Position numbers and translations under genes: made by a program
Shown here: positions 1-11,963 of the stretch, one piece after another
Position numbering within the stretch: the first letter of the stretch is position 1
Layout of the letters: each line of letters starts with the position of its first letter
Assembly (NCBI RefSeq): GCF_009389715.1
Contig: NC_052400.1
Span: forward strand, 22,683,174-22,747,173
Reading direction: 5' to 3'
Source: Phoenix dactylifera
Lineage: Eukaryota > Streptophyta > Magnoliopsida > Arecales > Arecaceae
Length of the DNA: 64,000 nt
Notes under the pieces: generated by a model
What the model was told of the DNA's origin: nothing
Database searches by the model: none
What the model saw: the letters and a program-made list of their open reading frames with translations, nothing else

Positions 1-2300
1 CGTAGAAAATTAACGAGGCGACCCCTCTCATGCTCGTTGAGGCCAGAGCCGATCTGCACGGTTAGCCCGGGAGAGTTCTCTCGTAAAGGAACTTGAATTA
101 ATAACTCACCAGGCTCTACCCGCTCTTTCTGAGGGTGGACCCGTGCCTCCAGAGTCCTAGTCGAGGGCTGGCCGGTCGCTGGGACAGGCACCTCGGCTGG
201 TCGCTTTGTCTCGTGGGTCGCCAGGTAGCATCGCCTTGCCACCATTTGATCTCCTCGAACTTCGCCGACTCCCTGGCCGGTGGGGAACCGCATGAGCAAG
301 TGGCGAGTTGAGACTACTGCTCGGAGGGCGTTGAGGCCTGGCCTTCCGAGGATGGCATTGTAGACTGAGGGAAGGAGTATCACGAGGAAGCTCATCCCCA
401 CGGTGCTTTCACGGGGGGCGAGCCCAGCTGTGACCAGAAGGTCAATCTCTCCCTCTACTGGGACTGAATCCCCAGTAAATCCAACTAACGGAGCATTCAT
501 CCTCCGTAGCTGTTCTTTGGTCATCCCCATTTTACAATAGGCACCAAAATACAAAACATTCGCCGAGCTTCCATTATCAACCAGGACGCGTTTTACATCA
601 AATTTATTTATGATCATGGAGATGACCACGGCATCATCATGGGGAGTTTCGACTCCCTCTAGATCATCATCTGAAAAGGAGATGGCTTCAGAGGCGCGCA
701 GGCGCTTTGAGGAGGTTTCTTCCCCTGAAGCTTCTCCGGCCGAGGCCCCGCCCCGGATGGTGTTGATGATGCCGGCGATGGGCCTGTTGGCATTTGAACC
801 TTCAGGCTGGGCGGCTCCTTCGGCTGGCTTCTCTTCACGCCGGCCTTGCACGAATCGATCAAGCACCCCTCGGCGGATGAGTGCTTCGATCTCGTTTCGG
901 AGCTGATAACAATCCTCAGTATCATGGCCGTGATTCCGGTGGAAACGGCAATACTTCCGGGAATCACGCTGGATTCTGGTATCTTGTTTTGGAGGTGGGA
1001 GCCGGATGCGATCCCGACCCTCGATCTCCATGAGGATTTCAGCCCGAGGAGCATTGAGGGGAGTGTATTTTTCATACCTCTCCTCGGGTGCATGGGCCCG
1101 CAGTGGGAACCTCGGGCGGAGTGGTGACCTTTGCTGTGGCGGTCCCCTCAACCGGGGTGGACTCTTCGGGCGGGGCGGATTCTTAGCTCGTCGCGGAGAC
1201 GGGCTTCTGGGCTGGCCGCGTTCCTCGCGGCGTCTCTTCTTGGGGTTCTGCTCGGTCCCGCCCCGCCTAACTGCCACGGCTTCTTCCGCCTTGGCGTACT
1301 TCCGCGCCCGAGCGAACATTTTGGTGAGGTCCGCGGGGAAATTCTTCTCGATCGAGAAGAGGAACCTGTAAGACCGGGCTCCAGTCTTTAGTGCTGACAT
1401 GGCGATTGACTGGTCAAGCTCCCGGACCTCCCATGTTGTGGCGGTGAACCGGTCCAAATACTCCTTAAAGGATTCTCCCTCCTTTTGCTTAATGTCTAGG
1501 AGGGAGTCGGACGTCCGTCGCTGGGGCTGGCTGGCGGCAAAGTTGCCGGCAAATTGTCTGCCGAGCTGCTCAAAGGAGGAGACAGTACTCGGCTTCAGTC
1601 CGGTAAACCACAGCCGGGCTAGTCCTCGGAGTGTCGCCGGGAAAGCTTTGCACATCATGGCCTCCGAGGCTCCTTGTAGGGCCATCAAGACCCGGTAGCT
1701 TTCCAGGTGGTCAAGGGGATCAACCTTGCCGTTGTAAGGCTCTACCTGGGGCATCTTGAACCGTAGTGGAACCGGTTCATCTTCAATCTTCGGGGAGAAG
1801 GGCGACTTCGTAGTAAACTCGAAGTCGCCATCACGTCCTGATTTTCTTCCGTGGAGTGCCTGGATTTGGTGCTCCAGCTTCTCGACCTTCTTGTCGAGTT
1901 CGTCATTTTGGAGGATCGCTGCAGCGGTTCGTTCGGGTGCAGGTTGCCCTGGAACCGACTCAGCTTCTGAAGGCTGTGGCCAGCCTCCATGGCCTCTGAC
2001 TGGGTGCTCTCTCCAGAGGGAGGCCTGGGCTTGAGAGTCCTGACCTTGAAGGGGAAGTCCGCTTGTAGGAGGCTCCGGTTAAACTGGAGCCGGAGGAAGT
2101 GGTGCTGTTGGGATGCCCCGGGGTTGCAAGCTTTGGACGGCGGTAGCCAAGACTTGCACTTGTTGCACCAGGGCATCAAACTGCTCCGGCCGAACTTGAG
2201 GTGCTGACTCGGCCGGAGGTGGTGAGTTTCGGACAGAATGTTCCGGACTGGGTGGAGGACGTCGAGAGGCGTTGGAAGCCCCTTTGCTTCTTAGCTTCAT
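1..2300 (-). mobile_element. Ty3/Gypsy gag-protease region, 5' part of an element running off the left edge
   Basis: Seen: reading the minus strand, a start codon at 2300 opens a gag-like region beginning MKLRSKG, but this frame meets a stop near 2079 and the rest is in other frames, so the copy is broken. About 1400-1700 (minus) encodes a retrotransposon gag domain (AFPATLRGLARLWF, then LARQ/FAGNFAA-like and KEGESFKEYLDRF motifs). Near 850-930 is a CRFHRNHGHDTEDCYQL motif, the Cys/His block typical of plant Gypsy gag. Near 560-590 is VDNGSSANVLYF, a retropepsin active-site motif in its plant Gypsy form. Known: this order is gag then protease, with RT, RNase H and integrase downstream, that is, beyond position 1. 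Inference: the His/Cys block and motif style suggest the Tat/Ogre-Retand group, but without RT that is only likely. Confidence 0.85.
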
Positions 2301-2314
2301 GGCAGCGACTCGAT

Positions 2315-2331
2315 CCCTTCCTCTAGCGCCA
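2315..2331 (-). other. Primer-binding site of the Gypsy element
   Basis: Directly inside the LTR edge the minus strand reads TGGCGCTAGAGGAAGGG, starting with the TGG expected opposite a tRNA 3' CCA. I could not assign the tRNA species. The same 17-mer follows the LTRs of the TRIM array at 62919 and 63325. Confidence 0.7.
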
Positions 2332-2333
2332 AC

Positions 2334-3533
2334 TGTTGCTGGAAATTGGACCCGGGGGCTGCCGCGAAGCCAGGGGAGGAGGAGCTCCGCTGCCGGAAGG
2401 GCGGACGGCGGTGCGCCGGCCGGCTGCGTCCTCCTGTGGAGTGAGTGAGCGAAGAAGGGAGTGCGTCCTGTCCTGTCCTGCAAAAAAGCCGGTGGCCGGG
2501 CTTTCCGGCGCCGGCCCGCCGATGCTTAAGTCAGAGGGGGCGAGTATGTGGAGAGAGCAAGCAAGAGAGCGAAGAAGAGAGATATGTGGAGAAGATAAAG
2601 AGAATATTGTGCTCAATTGTGTCTGTGCTGTTTATTTTTTGTCCTGGTCCGAGTCCGGGTCCGGTCCCCCCCTTTCTTTCCCCCAGGTTCCCTTTTATAG
2701 AGGGATATTGTGTTACCTGGGAGGTGACAGGGGAATTTGTCCTCTTTTGTAATAATTGGGCATCATTTGGCCCATTAATGGCGTAGTGGAGAATAAGGCC
2801 GAATCAGACCGGAACCAGGGAGTTGTCACGGTCGATCGGACCTGTTGGAGTGGTTGAACCGTCGGCCGTGGTGGGCCTGGGGTCCGTGGATGGTAAGTGC
2901 ATTTATTACCGAGAGAACCGGCGGTCAGGGAGAGCCATACGCTTTGATGGTTCAGTGATCCGGAGATCGCCTTGAGCCGTGTTCATTAAATGACTGAGTG
3001 CATCGGAGACTTGAGGAGGTCTTATGCATTAATGGCAGGTCGTGCCGAATACCTGCGGAGATCTTATGCCTTGATAACTTGGAGATAGCGGCAGGTTGTA
3101 GTGGAGTTGTCAGGTCCCTTAGAGGGTTAGGCGGGAGTTGAACATTTGGTCAAGGCAATCGGCTCGGCAGGGGTGCCGAGCCGAGCTGGTCGCCCAATGG
3201 GGCGCCCTGTGGCGGGGTCACTCCTAGTACTTCTGGTCGGCGTCCTTCGGGCGAGCACCTTCTAGCCGAGCGCCTCTATTTGGCGCTTTTTGTCTCTGGT
3301 CAGCGCTTTCTAGTCGAGCGCTTCTCTGGTCGGCGTCCTCCGGTCGGCTCTTTCTAGCCGAGCACCCCTACTTGGTTATTTTGGTTGGGCGCCTCTTCTT
3401 GGCGCTCTCTCCGGTCGGCGCCCTTCAGTCGAGCGCCTTCCTGGTCGGCACTCTTTGACCGAGCATCTTTCTGGTCGGCGCTCTTTGGCCGAGCGCCTCC
3501 GCGGCGGTATGACTTGGGGTTTTTCCCCCAACA
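2334..3533 (-). mobile_element. 5' LTR of the Gypsy element (1200 bp)
   Basis: On the minus strand the LTR starts TGTTGGGGGAAAAACC at 3533 and ends CCAGCAACA at 2334, giving matching TGTTG...CAACA termini, and is followed by the primer-binding site. A short GC-rich degenerate repeat (GGTCGGCGCTCTT/CCGAGCGCC type) fills 3230-3500. The base pairs outside the 5' end are CATAT (3534-3538), the expected target duplication; its partner is outside the window. Confidence 0.75.
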
Positions 3534-3539
3534 CATATG

Positions 3540-4700
3540 TCCATTAGAGATTCGCTATCTTATTTGTCCTTTTTTGCTTTAATTTATTTTTGGAGACAAA
3601 TATTATGAATTTATAAGTATACAGTCTTCTTTAGGCCATATAGATAAGTGATTAATTTAATAAATTCTGTCCAAAGACTTTTTGAGGCCCCGATTCTGTA
3701 ATTGAATATCTCTTCTTCTACCTATTTTCTTTATCTTGGTGTTTTATTTTGCCTAAAATATTATTGAAATAGGAATTGGGTTCCTATCAATAACGCATGA
3801 AAGCAACAATCTTGTTTTGTACCATGGCTCTAACAAAATTCTTCTTGGCAAATAGTTGATCCAGGAATGCAACTTGAGTTAGACATGAAAGCAACTTGAG
3901 GCCAGATTTAATCCAAGCTGCAATATATTAAAGGAGGATCTGTTGTCAACCCTTCAAGTCTTTGATCAATTTTGGAAGAATTACCAGGACTCTACTTCAA
4001 CATTGCTTATTGTTGCCAAAGAAGCTATATATTGAACAAAAAAATAGAGGATATACAAGATCACGATGAGCCGGTTTTTGGCATCGGTTATTACAACTAT
4101 GAAACAAATCGAGCAAATAATAGAAGAATTTGAAGATCAATACCTTGATGAGAAGGAAACAAGAGATATCAGATCATCTAAAAATTTCTTAACAGTTGAT
4201 CTATCATGTCTAGATATAGAAATTCAATGTAAAGTTCATGAATTTTTAGGATAAATATCACAATAAAGGACATGATGCTCCAACACGAGAAGAGGTAGGG
4301 CCCAATGATCCTTACTACATTCCCTAGTATAAAGATGTGCATGATGAAACTATCAGCAAGTGTGCATGATGATTGAATATTTGTTTGGTAAATCTATAAG
4401 TGGGCAATAGTACCATTTTTTTTGTGAAGAGAAGGCATGTAAACCGATCTCATGCAGCAATGTTTTAGCTATAGAACCCGAGGACAAGAAAGTTTTGAAG
4501 GGGGAGAGAATGACAAGTTTCTTTTTTAGTTATTTTATTTTAAATTTGATTTTTTTTGGAGTTGGAGTTTAGTTTAAAGAGGAGTCCAAATTATGGTCGG
4601 CTACCTCATGTTTTCTATTTTATTTTTCTTTATTTTTATAGAGTAAGTAAATGTGAATCTCAAAATATATAGTGCCCTAGGGCCACGTAGACAAGAAACT
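3540..4700 (+). mobile_element. Decayed sequence with a possible Gypsy polypurine tract and LTR start
   Basis: Near 4478-4515 the plus strand has a gag-pol-end look: GAGGACAAGAAAGTTTTGAA then GGGGGAGAGA, resembling the GAGGACGAAATTTTTTAAGG polypurine region at 6604. LTR sequence may start at TGACAAG near 4511. A 62-codon open frame (4066-4254) ends before it; I do not recognise it. The rest of the stretch (3540-4060) shows nothing assignable. Confidence 0.35.
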
Positions 4701-4789
4701 GATTAATATAATTGTTTTAAAATTTTAGGACATTCTCAACTGAAAAAAAGTTGATATCCCGATCTCGATCAAAATCATTGAATATATAT

Positions 4790-5080
4790 ATATATATATA
4801 TTGAAATACCAGGATTCGGCGGGCGACAAAAGTTGATATTCCAACTCTTCGCCTAAGAGTCGGCGAATATCATAGAGCAGCCGCATCCCCCTAAGAGCAT
4901 TCTCGGTATTCTGGATCGCCTCGATCACGATAGCGGAATCTCCCTCAAAGATAATGTAGTCCGCTCTTAGCCTCCATCTCGCATAAGAGACATCCTCTCA
5001 AACAGCTGTGACCTCGATACTAGCAACAGACTGATTGAAGATATGCCGACCTTCAGCTGCCACGAGTTTGGCCTGCTGAT
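4790..5080 (-). mobile_element. LINE RNase H fragment
   Basis: The minus strand encodes, across stops, a VSYARWRLRADYIIFEGDSA-like block, the RNase H segment seen at the 3' end of the plant L1-type LINEs elsewhere in this window (compare 25230-25300, VSYARQVLEAGHIILEGDSA). No poly-A tail or target duplication was found, so this is a decayed 3' fragment. Limits are approximate. Confidence 0.55.
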
Positions 5081-5279
5081 ATATGATGACAAAGTTAATG
5101 GTATGCGCTAGCCTAGCCATGCATACCGGATACGCAATAATTTTACTATCAATGGTGGAGGGCCTATTTATCAGCCTATCTTCTTTCCCATATTTGCATA
5201 TCCTCCATGATGTCCCCTCTCCATTAATAGGCCTCTCATACGCTTCCGTCTCGCCCCTCCCCTCCAACAACGGACCCCC

Positions 5280-5951
5280 CTTCCGTCTCCGACATCTCTG
5301 AACCCTTTCCAGTTCTACCTCTAGCCTCCGGCCGCTCTCCCTAGTCCTGTTTGCCCTCTATCCCAACCCTTTCCAGGTCCTCTGTTTGCCATTGCTTCTT
5401 CGTCCTCGTTTCTGCTCATCTCCCCACCTCGCCGAGTCGCAATGCTCGGATCATTAGGATTAGAGAAGGCAAAAACTGTAGCTGAGGGAGAGATAATGGG
5501 CGTGGCTATCGTCGCTTTCCTCTCTCAATTAGAACCGATAGATAGGAGGATGCTTGACTTTCTTCATCAAAAAGATTTTTCCACTTTTAGCTAATTATTG
5601 TACTTGCTACATATATTTGGAAATAAAACGGGGTATAACTGATTGTATCATATACATAATTAAATAGTTCAAATTATTTTTTCTTAAATGAATTGCGAGT
5701 GTTTATAAAAGAATTGATGTGTGAATTTACTGGAGCACTGGAGAGAAAAGGTGGAGGTGTCAAACTTTTTTTAATTTCTATTTTTTCTAAAAATTGTAGA
5801 TTGCAAAAGGATATGATCTTAATGTAAACTTTTCCAATAACTTTTTTCAGAATTTATATTTTTAAAATCACTAATATGTTTTTTAATAATTTTATATCAT
5901 TTTCAATAAAACTTATCTTTTTTCTGCTTCCTAAGTCTTCCCGGCATATAT
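5280..5951. other. No recognised gene
   Basis: Pyrimidine-rich sequence at 5200-5450 looks like a 5' leader but no coding exon follows. 5600-5950 is AT-rich with nothing assignable. Confidence 0.5.
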
Positions 5952-6412
5952 TGTAACAACCCAGGACCTCACCCAAAATGGCTAGCCGGAAGTTACTATT
6001 TGGGTTCCTTGATCCTGTATAAATACCCAAGATCTACCCAGCGAATAACCGATGTGGGACTAAACACACGCCCGCACGGGTCCTCACATACTCCCCCCGT
6101 TCAAGCCCTGACGTCCTCGTCAGGCTAAGGGTTCAAATCCATTCAAATCTAATCACAAACACCACGATCGGCTCATGGTTAGCCTAATGGATCCGTGCTG
6201 CAGTGTCCCCTAGTCCACATAGGTTATGGGCCGGGTCCGCTCTGATACCATTTGTAACAACCCAGGACCTCACCCAAAATGGCTAACCGGAAGTTACTAT
6301 TTGGGTTCCTTGATCCTGTATAAATACCCAAGATCTACCCAGCGAATAACCGATGTGGGACTAAACACACGCCCGCACGGGTCCTCACATACTCCCCCCG
6401 TTCAAGCCCTGA
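5952..6412 (-). mobile_element. TRIM family A: LTR-internal-LTR plus start of a further unit
   Basis: Two near-identical 137-bp LTRs lie at 5952-6088 and 6253-6389. On the minus strand each starts TGTGAGGACC and ends GGTTGTTACA. Between them, 6239-6250 (minus) is TGGTATCAGAGC, the initiator tRNA-Met primer-binding site two bases inside the LTR, and AACGGGGGGAG before the other LTR is a polypurine tract. No coding capacity. The identity continues 23 bp beyond the right LTR (6390-6412) into the polypurine tract, so the copy was once a longer tandem array. The LTR carries TTTAGTCCCACATCGG (6049-6064, minus). Confidence 0.85.
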
Positions 6413-6633
6413 TGTTAACTATATATGAAATTTTAGTCAGTCTGTTATTTAGTGTTAATCTTACGAGTTTATATGAATTTTTTGATAACTGATTCAAAGT
6501 TAACTATCACACTGCTTTTGATCGAGAAGAATGAGATCTTGGATTTATATTACTCAATGAGCTGAGCATATTTAAACTTGAAAGGCATAGATCTCTCAAA
6601 TTTCGAGGACGAAATTTTTTAAGGGGGAGAGAA
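6413..6633 (+). mobile_element. Remnant of Gypsy pol end with polypurine tract
   Basis: The stretch ends TTTCGAGGACGAAATTTTTT AAGGGGGAGAGAA, the conserved end of pol plus polypurine tract of plant chromoviruses (Tekay-like). It abuts TRIM family A on the left, which cut or truncated the rest of the element. Confidence 0.7.
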
Positions 6634-8922
6634 TGTGAGATACCGGGCTGAAGTCGGCAGCCCCAACCGACTTCAGCCCCATTCTCCTTTTGCAAGGGAG
6701 CCAAAGAAGGGGATCGCAATCGCGATCCCCGCTCCGGCTTCTTCGGTCGTTGAGGGCGGGGCGTCGCGACCACCCCACGGCCGCATGAGCGGCCGTTGAT
6801 TTCGCCCCACCGCCATGATTTTCGCGCAGAGAGCCGTTGAAATGGGGTGATAAAACCCCCATCTTCCTCTTCGTAAGAACACCTCCGAGCCCTCCTCCCT
6901 CTCATCCGTCTCCTCCTCTTCCTCTCCCTTCTTCCTCTTCCTCTCCTCCCTCTGTTCTTGCCTCTCGAGTGACCGGCGAGCTCTCCCGGCCGAGTACCGC
7001 CCAAATCCCCTCACGGCCTTCCCCTGTCTCTGGATCTACCTTCCTTTCGGAAGGTGCCGTCGCCGCCGCCGCTTGACATCGGATCGATGCCTCCCTTGGC
7101 CGAGACCCACCACCTCCGTCGATCGCCGGTGAGCTTCCCTCTTCCTTGCCTTTGATTTATTGCCAAAAACATTGATTTTTTTTCTCTCTGTTTCAGCCCC
7201 AGCAACCGAGATCATCTCGGTTGCTTCTCCCCGTCGGCCACTACAACGGCCGCCGGCTGCCATGGCGGCCGGCTGGCCATCGACCGAGGGGTGGCCTCCG
7301 GCTACCCCGCCGCCCCCTTCCTCTTCCGCTCTCCCTCGCGGTTTTCCCCTGCCGTGGGGGGGACGTTGGGGAAGAAGAAGGCCCATGTGGGCCGAGCTGG
7401 GCCAAGGCCCAGTTCACTGTGGGCCCAACATGGGCCCAGTTGGAACCTGAAAAATAAAAATAAAAATAAAAATAAAAATAAATAAAGATGAAACCCAGTC
7501 CAGATCCGAAATCCAGTTCAGATCCGAAATCGGAACCCGAACCTGAAACCCGAACCCGTTTAGCCAATAAATGAAATTTTGCAGATAAGCCCTTGACAGT
7601 ATATTATTTTACAAAAGGGTATTCTGTAACTTATGTTTGGTCCCTATAAGAAAAAAATATTACATAAAGGTCCCCAACTATATTTATTTAGTCCACTCAA
7701 GCTTTATAGAATAGTACACTGTAAATTAAGTATTAGTCCCTGCAATAAATTTTATTGTATAAATGAACTAATTAGAAGCCAACCTTGGGGGCCCTACTTA
7801 GCTGGGTCTATGCGGGCCCATTGGGCTGTGCCTAATATGGGCCTATCGGGCCATGCCCATTATGGGCCAACTCTAGGCCCTGTTGGGCCGTGTTCAATAG
7901 TATTATTTTTAGATTTTTGCTTAATTCTGATATTAACAAAGAATTAATTAAATTTAAACAGGTGAACCTGATCTGCCTATCTGAAGTAGGAATTAAGCGA
8001 GAAGAGGTAAGTAACTTAATACTTCAAGTGTGATTTTCAAATTATTTAATAAATAGATTAAATTCTGAAATATGTTTTGTATTTAGTAAAATGGGTCTGG
8101 CATGTTAAATTTCATTTGAAAATTATGCTCTGAAATCCGTAAACTATGACTGGAAAATTTATGAAATCTGTTTTTATATATATGTATTCTCAGCATGGCT
8201 ATGATCTGTTCTATTCTGTTCTGGCCCCGCCAATGGGGATTATACGTTGGACCTGTCGACTTGTAATCTGTGAGGAACCGGTTTCGACACCGCGCCACCG
8301 GTGATTAGAATAGTGGTTTCTGGACACCGGCTGCCATCGGTGGGTAAATATAGTGGATTTGGCACTTTTGTGCAACACCGGCTGCCATCGGTGGATAAAA
8401 ATAGTGGATTTGGCACTTTGTGCAACCCATGCCACTGGGTTACGTGGCCGTAGCCTATCATGTTGAGATTCTGATATCATATTTTTGGAAAAATGATAAT
8501 AAGTTTTGAAAACAACAAAACGATGTTATTTATGATTTATTCCAGACATTATCCTGTATTTTGATCTGATATGCTCTGACCCCACTTTGGGGTATTTTGT
8601 TGCTTACTGGGCTAGTGTAGCTCATTATTCTATTTTCTCCGTTTTTCAGATCCAGAGGCTTGATCTCACGGGATTGAGGAGTGCGTTAGATTTTCCGATG
8701 ATTCTTCAGTTATTGGCATTTTAGTTAGTTTAGTTTGGACATTTGAATTATGTTGGCATATGCTATTTTGAAATTTTGTAAGTCCGCTTTTGAACAATTT
8801 AAATAATTATGTCATCTTTGAATAGCTGTATCTGTTTTGATATGATCTGCTGCCTTGCACGCCTGTGCGGTCCGCCGTGTGGGCGTGCGGCATCTGCCGC
8901 GCCTCGGGCTCGGGGCGTGACA
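6634..8922 (+). mobile_element. Chromovirus-type Gypsy 3' LTR (about 2.29 kb)
   Basis: The LTR starts TGTGAGATACC at 6634, right after the polypurine tract, and ends GGGGCGTGACA at 8922. It contains a pyrimidine-rich leader-like block (6890-7010), a repeated AAAAT microsatellite (7450-7485), GGGCCC-rich segments (7380-7440, 7790-7880) and a three-fold degenerate repeat of the CACCGGCTGCCATCGGTGG type at 8290-8440. Several open frames on both strands at 6507-7570 are GC-rich noise within this LTR. The terminal GGGGCGTGACA matches the LTR ends at 46625 and 49978, so these are related families. Confidence 0.75.
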
Positions 8923-9656
8923 TATATAGAGTCCTTTCTGCTTGAACTATTATTTGGTTCGTGAGTGTTAACAAAAAAAAAAAGTTTAGGTACTTTCGTT
9001 CCTCGCCATCCAAAATATCAAGGATGATTTAATAAACTATCAGTCACCGATAGTGAAGCCAAACGTCTCTGACGATATATAATAAACTATGGCTCACTTT
9101 TTTGGACCCCAAGATTTAGGTGTCAAGTATGGATCAAGGAATGTTCTTTTAAAAATTTTCCCGATTTGCCTAGGTTGGACATAAATATATATCAAACAGA
9201 CTGTTCATATTGTTTAATACGTGTGCAATTGTAACATTTATGGGGCTAATTAAATCTGAATTTGATATTTCATCCAAGGATTTTTGAGTAGCGGCTGTTG
9301 CCTCTTTTTGGAATTACAACAAAATCTCCACCCTTTAACTTATTTTGATATAATTTCTCTATTTGCTTAACAGTATTTAGATAAGTTTCTCTTAAATGGA
9401 TTAGCATAATAAACAATCTGGCATGTTAGCTAAAGCTAATGTATCTGGCAAAGCTCGTGGGGGTTTGTGGACGGGGGGAGAGGAGCTTACCTCGTTGGCA
9501 ATAGTAACCAGATGCAGCAATGCAGCAAGTCCTAACTCTAACCATCGAGGGGCCAAAGATATCAAACAGGCTCCATGGCATTGATTAAGGATGATAATGC
9601 CATCTTTGGCGTTGATCAGGGATGATAGCATTGTTTTTGGTATATTTGAGGATGAC
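8923..9656. other. No recognised gene
   Basis: AT-rich sequence with short open frames only. I see no motif, tail or terminal repeat. Confidence 0.5.
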
Positions 9657-10733
9657 TACGACCCTGTTTGAGGGAGCTGTTAGTAGTAGAGCTTTTGTAA
9701 GTAGAGCTGTTGGAAGTAGAGCTGTCTGAAGCAGAGCATTTATAAAAAGCTGTTTGCTGTTTGGTAACTACATTTCTAAAGTGCTGTGGTACTTTAACAT
9801 GTGTTTGGTAAACAAACTGAGAAAGTACTTTTGTGTGACAAAATGACCATAAAGGACATTACCAGTATTATATAACAGAGCATAATAAAGTATTATATGT
9901 ATGAATACATAAATATATGATATAGTATAATATTAATGTAATGTAATATAATATAATACTATAATATTATGTATTATAGAATAATAATTTAATATAATAT
10001 TAAATTATTTGACATAACATATCAATGTATTATGATATAATGTAATATAATATTATATTTATAGTATAATACAATAATAAATATATAAAATATTATAATT
10101 ATTAGTGTAAATTAATTTTTCATCCTTCTAATGACTATTTATCTCTCTAACAAATTTTCTAGCTAGGTGATAAAATTGGTTAAATATTTACTAATATTTT
10201 TATTTATTTATTTATTTAGATCAAATTATTTGTCACTCACTCATTATTTTCCTTTTTATTTTATTTATTTATTATTTTATTTTATTGAAATATAGAGGGG
10301 TCGCCGACCATGGGTGGTAGCCGGCATGGTGGCTGCCACCGTGGGCAGCCACGAGCTCCCAAAACAAAAAAAAAAGAAAAAAAAGAAGAGGAAAAAGGAA
10401 CATAGGCGGCGACGTTGAGAGGAAGAAGAAGATAGAGAGGGAGAGGGAGACAATGGGTGAGAGAGGAAAAGGCGGAATGAGGGTTTTAGGGAAAAAAGTG
10501 TGATTTAAATGGGAGTATTTTGGTCCAAAAAATAGTTTCCTGACAAAACTGAAAACAGCATTTTCGGAAAGCTCCAAATTGGAACTTCTCCTTAAAAGCT
10601 ATTTTCAGTTTCCCGCAAAAGCTGAAACAGCTTTCCGAAAATTTTACCAAACACTATTTTTTATCTAAAAGTTCTTTTGGAGGGCTAGAAAGTGCTTTTT
10701 GGCCCTTCAAAAGCTCCCTCAAACAGAGCCTAC
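9657..10733. mobile_element. MITE-like DNA transposon, TAC target duplication
   Basis: The left end GACCCTGTTTGAGGGAGCT (9660) and the right end, reverse complemented, GGCTCTGTTTGAGGGAGCT (ending 10730) match at 17 of 19 positions. TAC flanks both sides (9657-9659 and 10731-10733). Subterminal AAAAGCT/AGCTTTT blocks extend the inverted symmetry. The core (9840-10280) is extremely AT-rich. No transposase is visible, so it is non-autonomous. The 3-bp duplication fits PIF/Harbinger better than hAT (8 bp), but the family is inferred. Confidence 0.65.
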
Positions 10734-10944
10734 ATCGGCTGGCATCAATTGACGTCAAAAAAGAGAGGAGAGGGAGTGTGTGCGCAAGTACTCGAATCTT
10801 TCACTGAAGGGTCGGGAGGTTTTTATAAGTTGAATTGGTCTGATTGGCTGAATCGTCCTAATTTTGTATTTCGGCTCAATATGAGTGGAGTTGCCCAATA
10901 TAAATGAGTTTGGCCCAATACTTTAGCCTACTTACAGGCTACAT

Positions 10945-11415
10945 ATAAGGGTGGCAATTTATGACCTGACCTGTCAAGTCGATTTGCAAACAATCCATTT
11001 TAAGTAGGTTTGGGTTTAACATTAACGGATTTAAGCCATAAATAAGTCAACTCGTTTAAACTTGTTTATTAAATTGGTTGGGTTCATATTTAAATTTTTG
11101 ACCTGTTTAATAATTGGGTAGGATTATGATCCGATCTATTTAATCTGTTTAAAATCTGTTTAATCTGTCTGAAACTTGCTTAACCTGTTTCTGACCTATT
11201 TAATCCGATCCGTTTAACTTGTTTAACTTGTTTAATTCCATTTAATATGTTAAAAATGCATCTAATCTGTCTGACCTATATAACCTAAGTTGAGTCGGAT
11301 TATCTGTTTAATAGAAAGATCAAATTTATATTTGAAATTTTGATCTGTTTAATAAACCGACCAGACTTAGGTTGATAAATTTTTGATCCAATCTGTATCA
11401 GATCCAATCCAACCA
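10945..11415. repeat. Degenerate CTGTTTAA-type short tandem repeat
   Basis: Many irregular copies of ATCTGTTTAA / ACTTGTTTAA occur, densest at 11130-11290. No coding content. The adjoining 11420-11960 holds nothing I recognise. Confidence 0.6.
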
Positions 11416-11963
11416 AATTGCCACTTTCTAGCTACATGGAACCTAATAATCGCCCTCACCATGAAGGAAGGTTGTTGCCCAATGCGTCTACCATCGTTCA
11501 TCCCATATGCGAGCCTGTGAATGTTGAAGAAATGGTCAATGTAGCATGCGGCTGCAGAGTTGGAGGCAGTCAATCATCCGCCTACCCACTATTTTTTTTT
11601 TTTAAAGACACCTTTTCCCCTATTGGCCCCCTTCCATGACGGCCACGACGCTGTCCATTGCCATGTCAGTCATCGGAACAATGGGAACGCTGGAATGCCC
11701 AAGGTCCAAGCCGCCGTTTCCACCTAGCAAGTCGGCCAAGAGGCAATCGTCTCCGGAGCGCTGACAAACAAAAGATGGGGAAATGCCGTATTCGGAAGAG
11801 GATAGAAAACATACCTCTTGGCCGAAGATGAGATAAACAATGCGATATCGTAGTTTAAATTAAACAAACCTAGGCCTTCCTTACGTTGCTCTCCGCTCCA
11901 GCTCTAAAATAATTCCTAGCTACCACATCACTGTTCAAAATACCAAAATAAATGAGATTTGGA

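Noticed and set aside
6507..7570. Several basic Arg/Gly-rich frames
   Set aside because: Lie inside the chromovirus LTR in GC-rich leader-like sequence with no domain.
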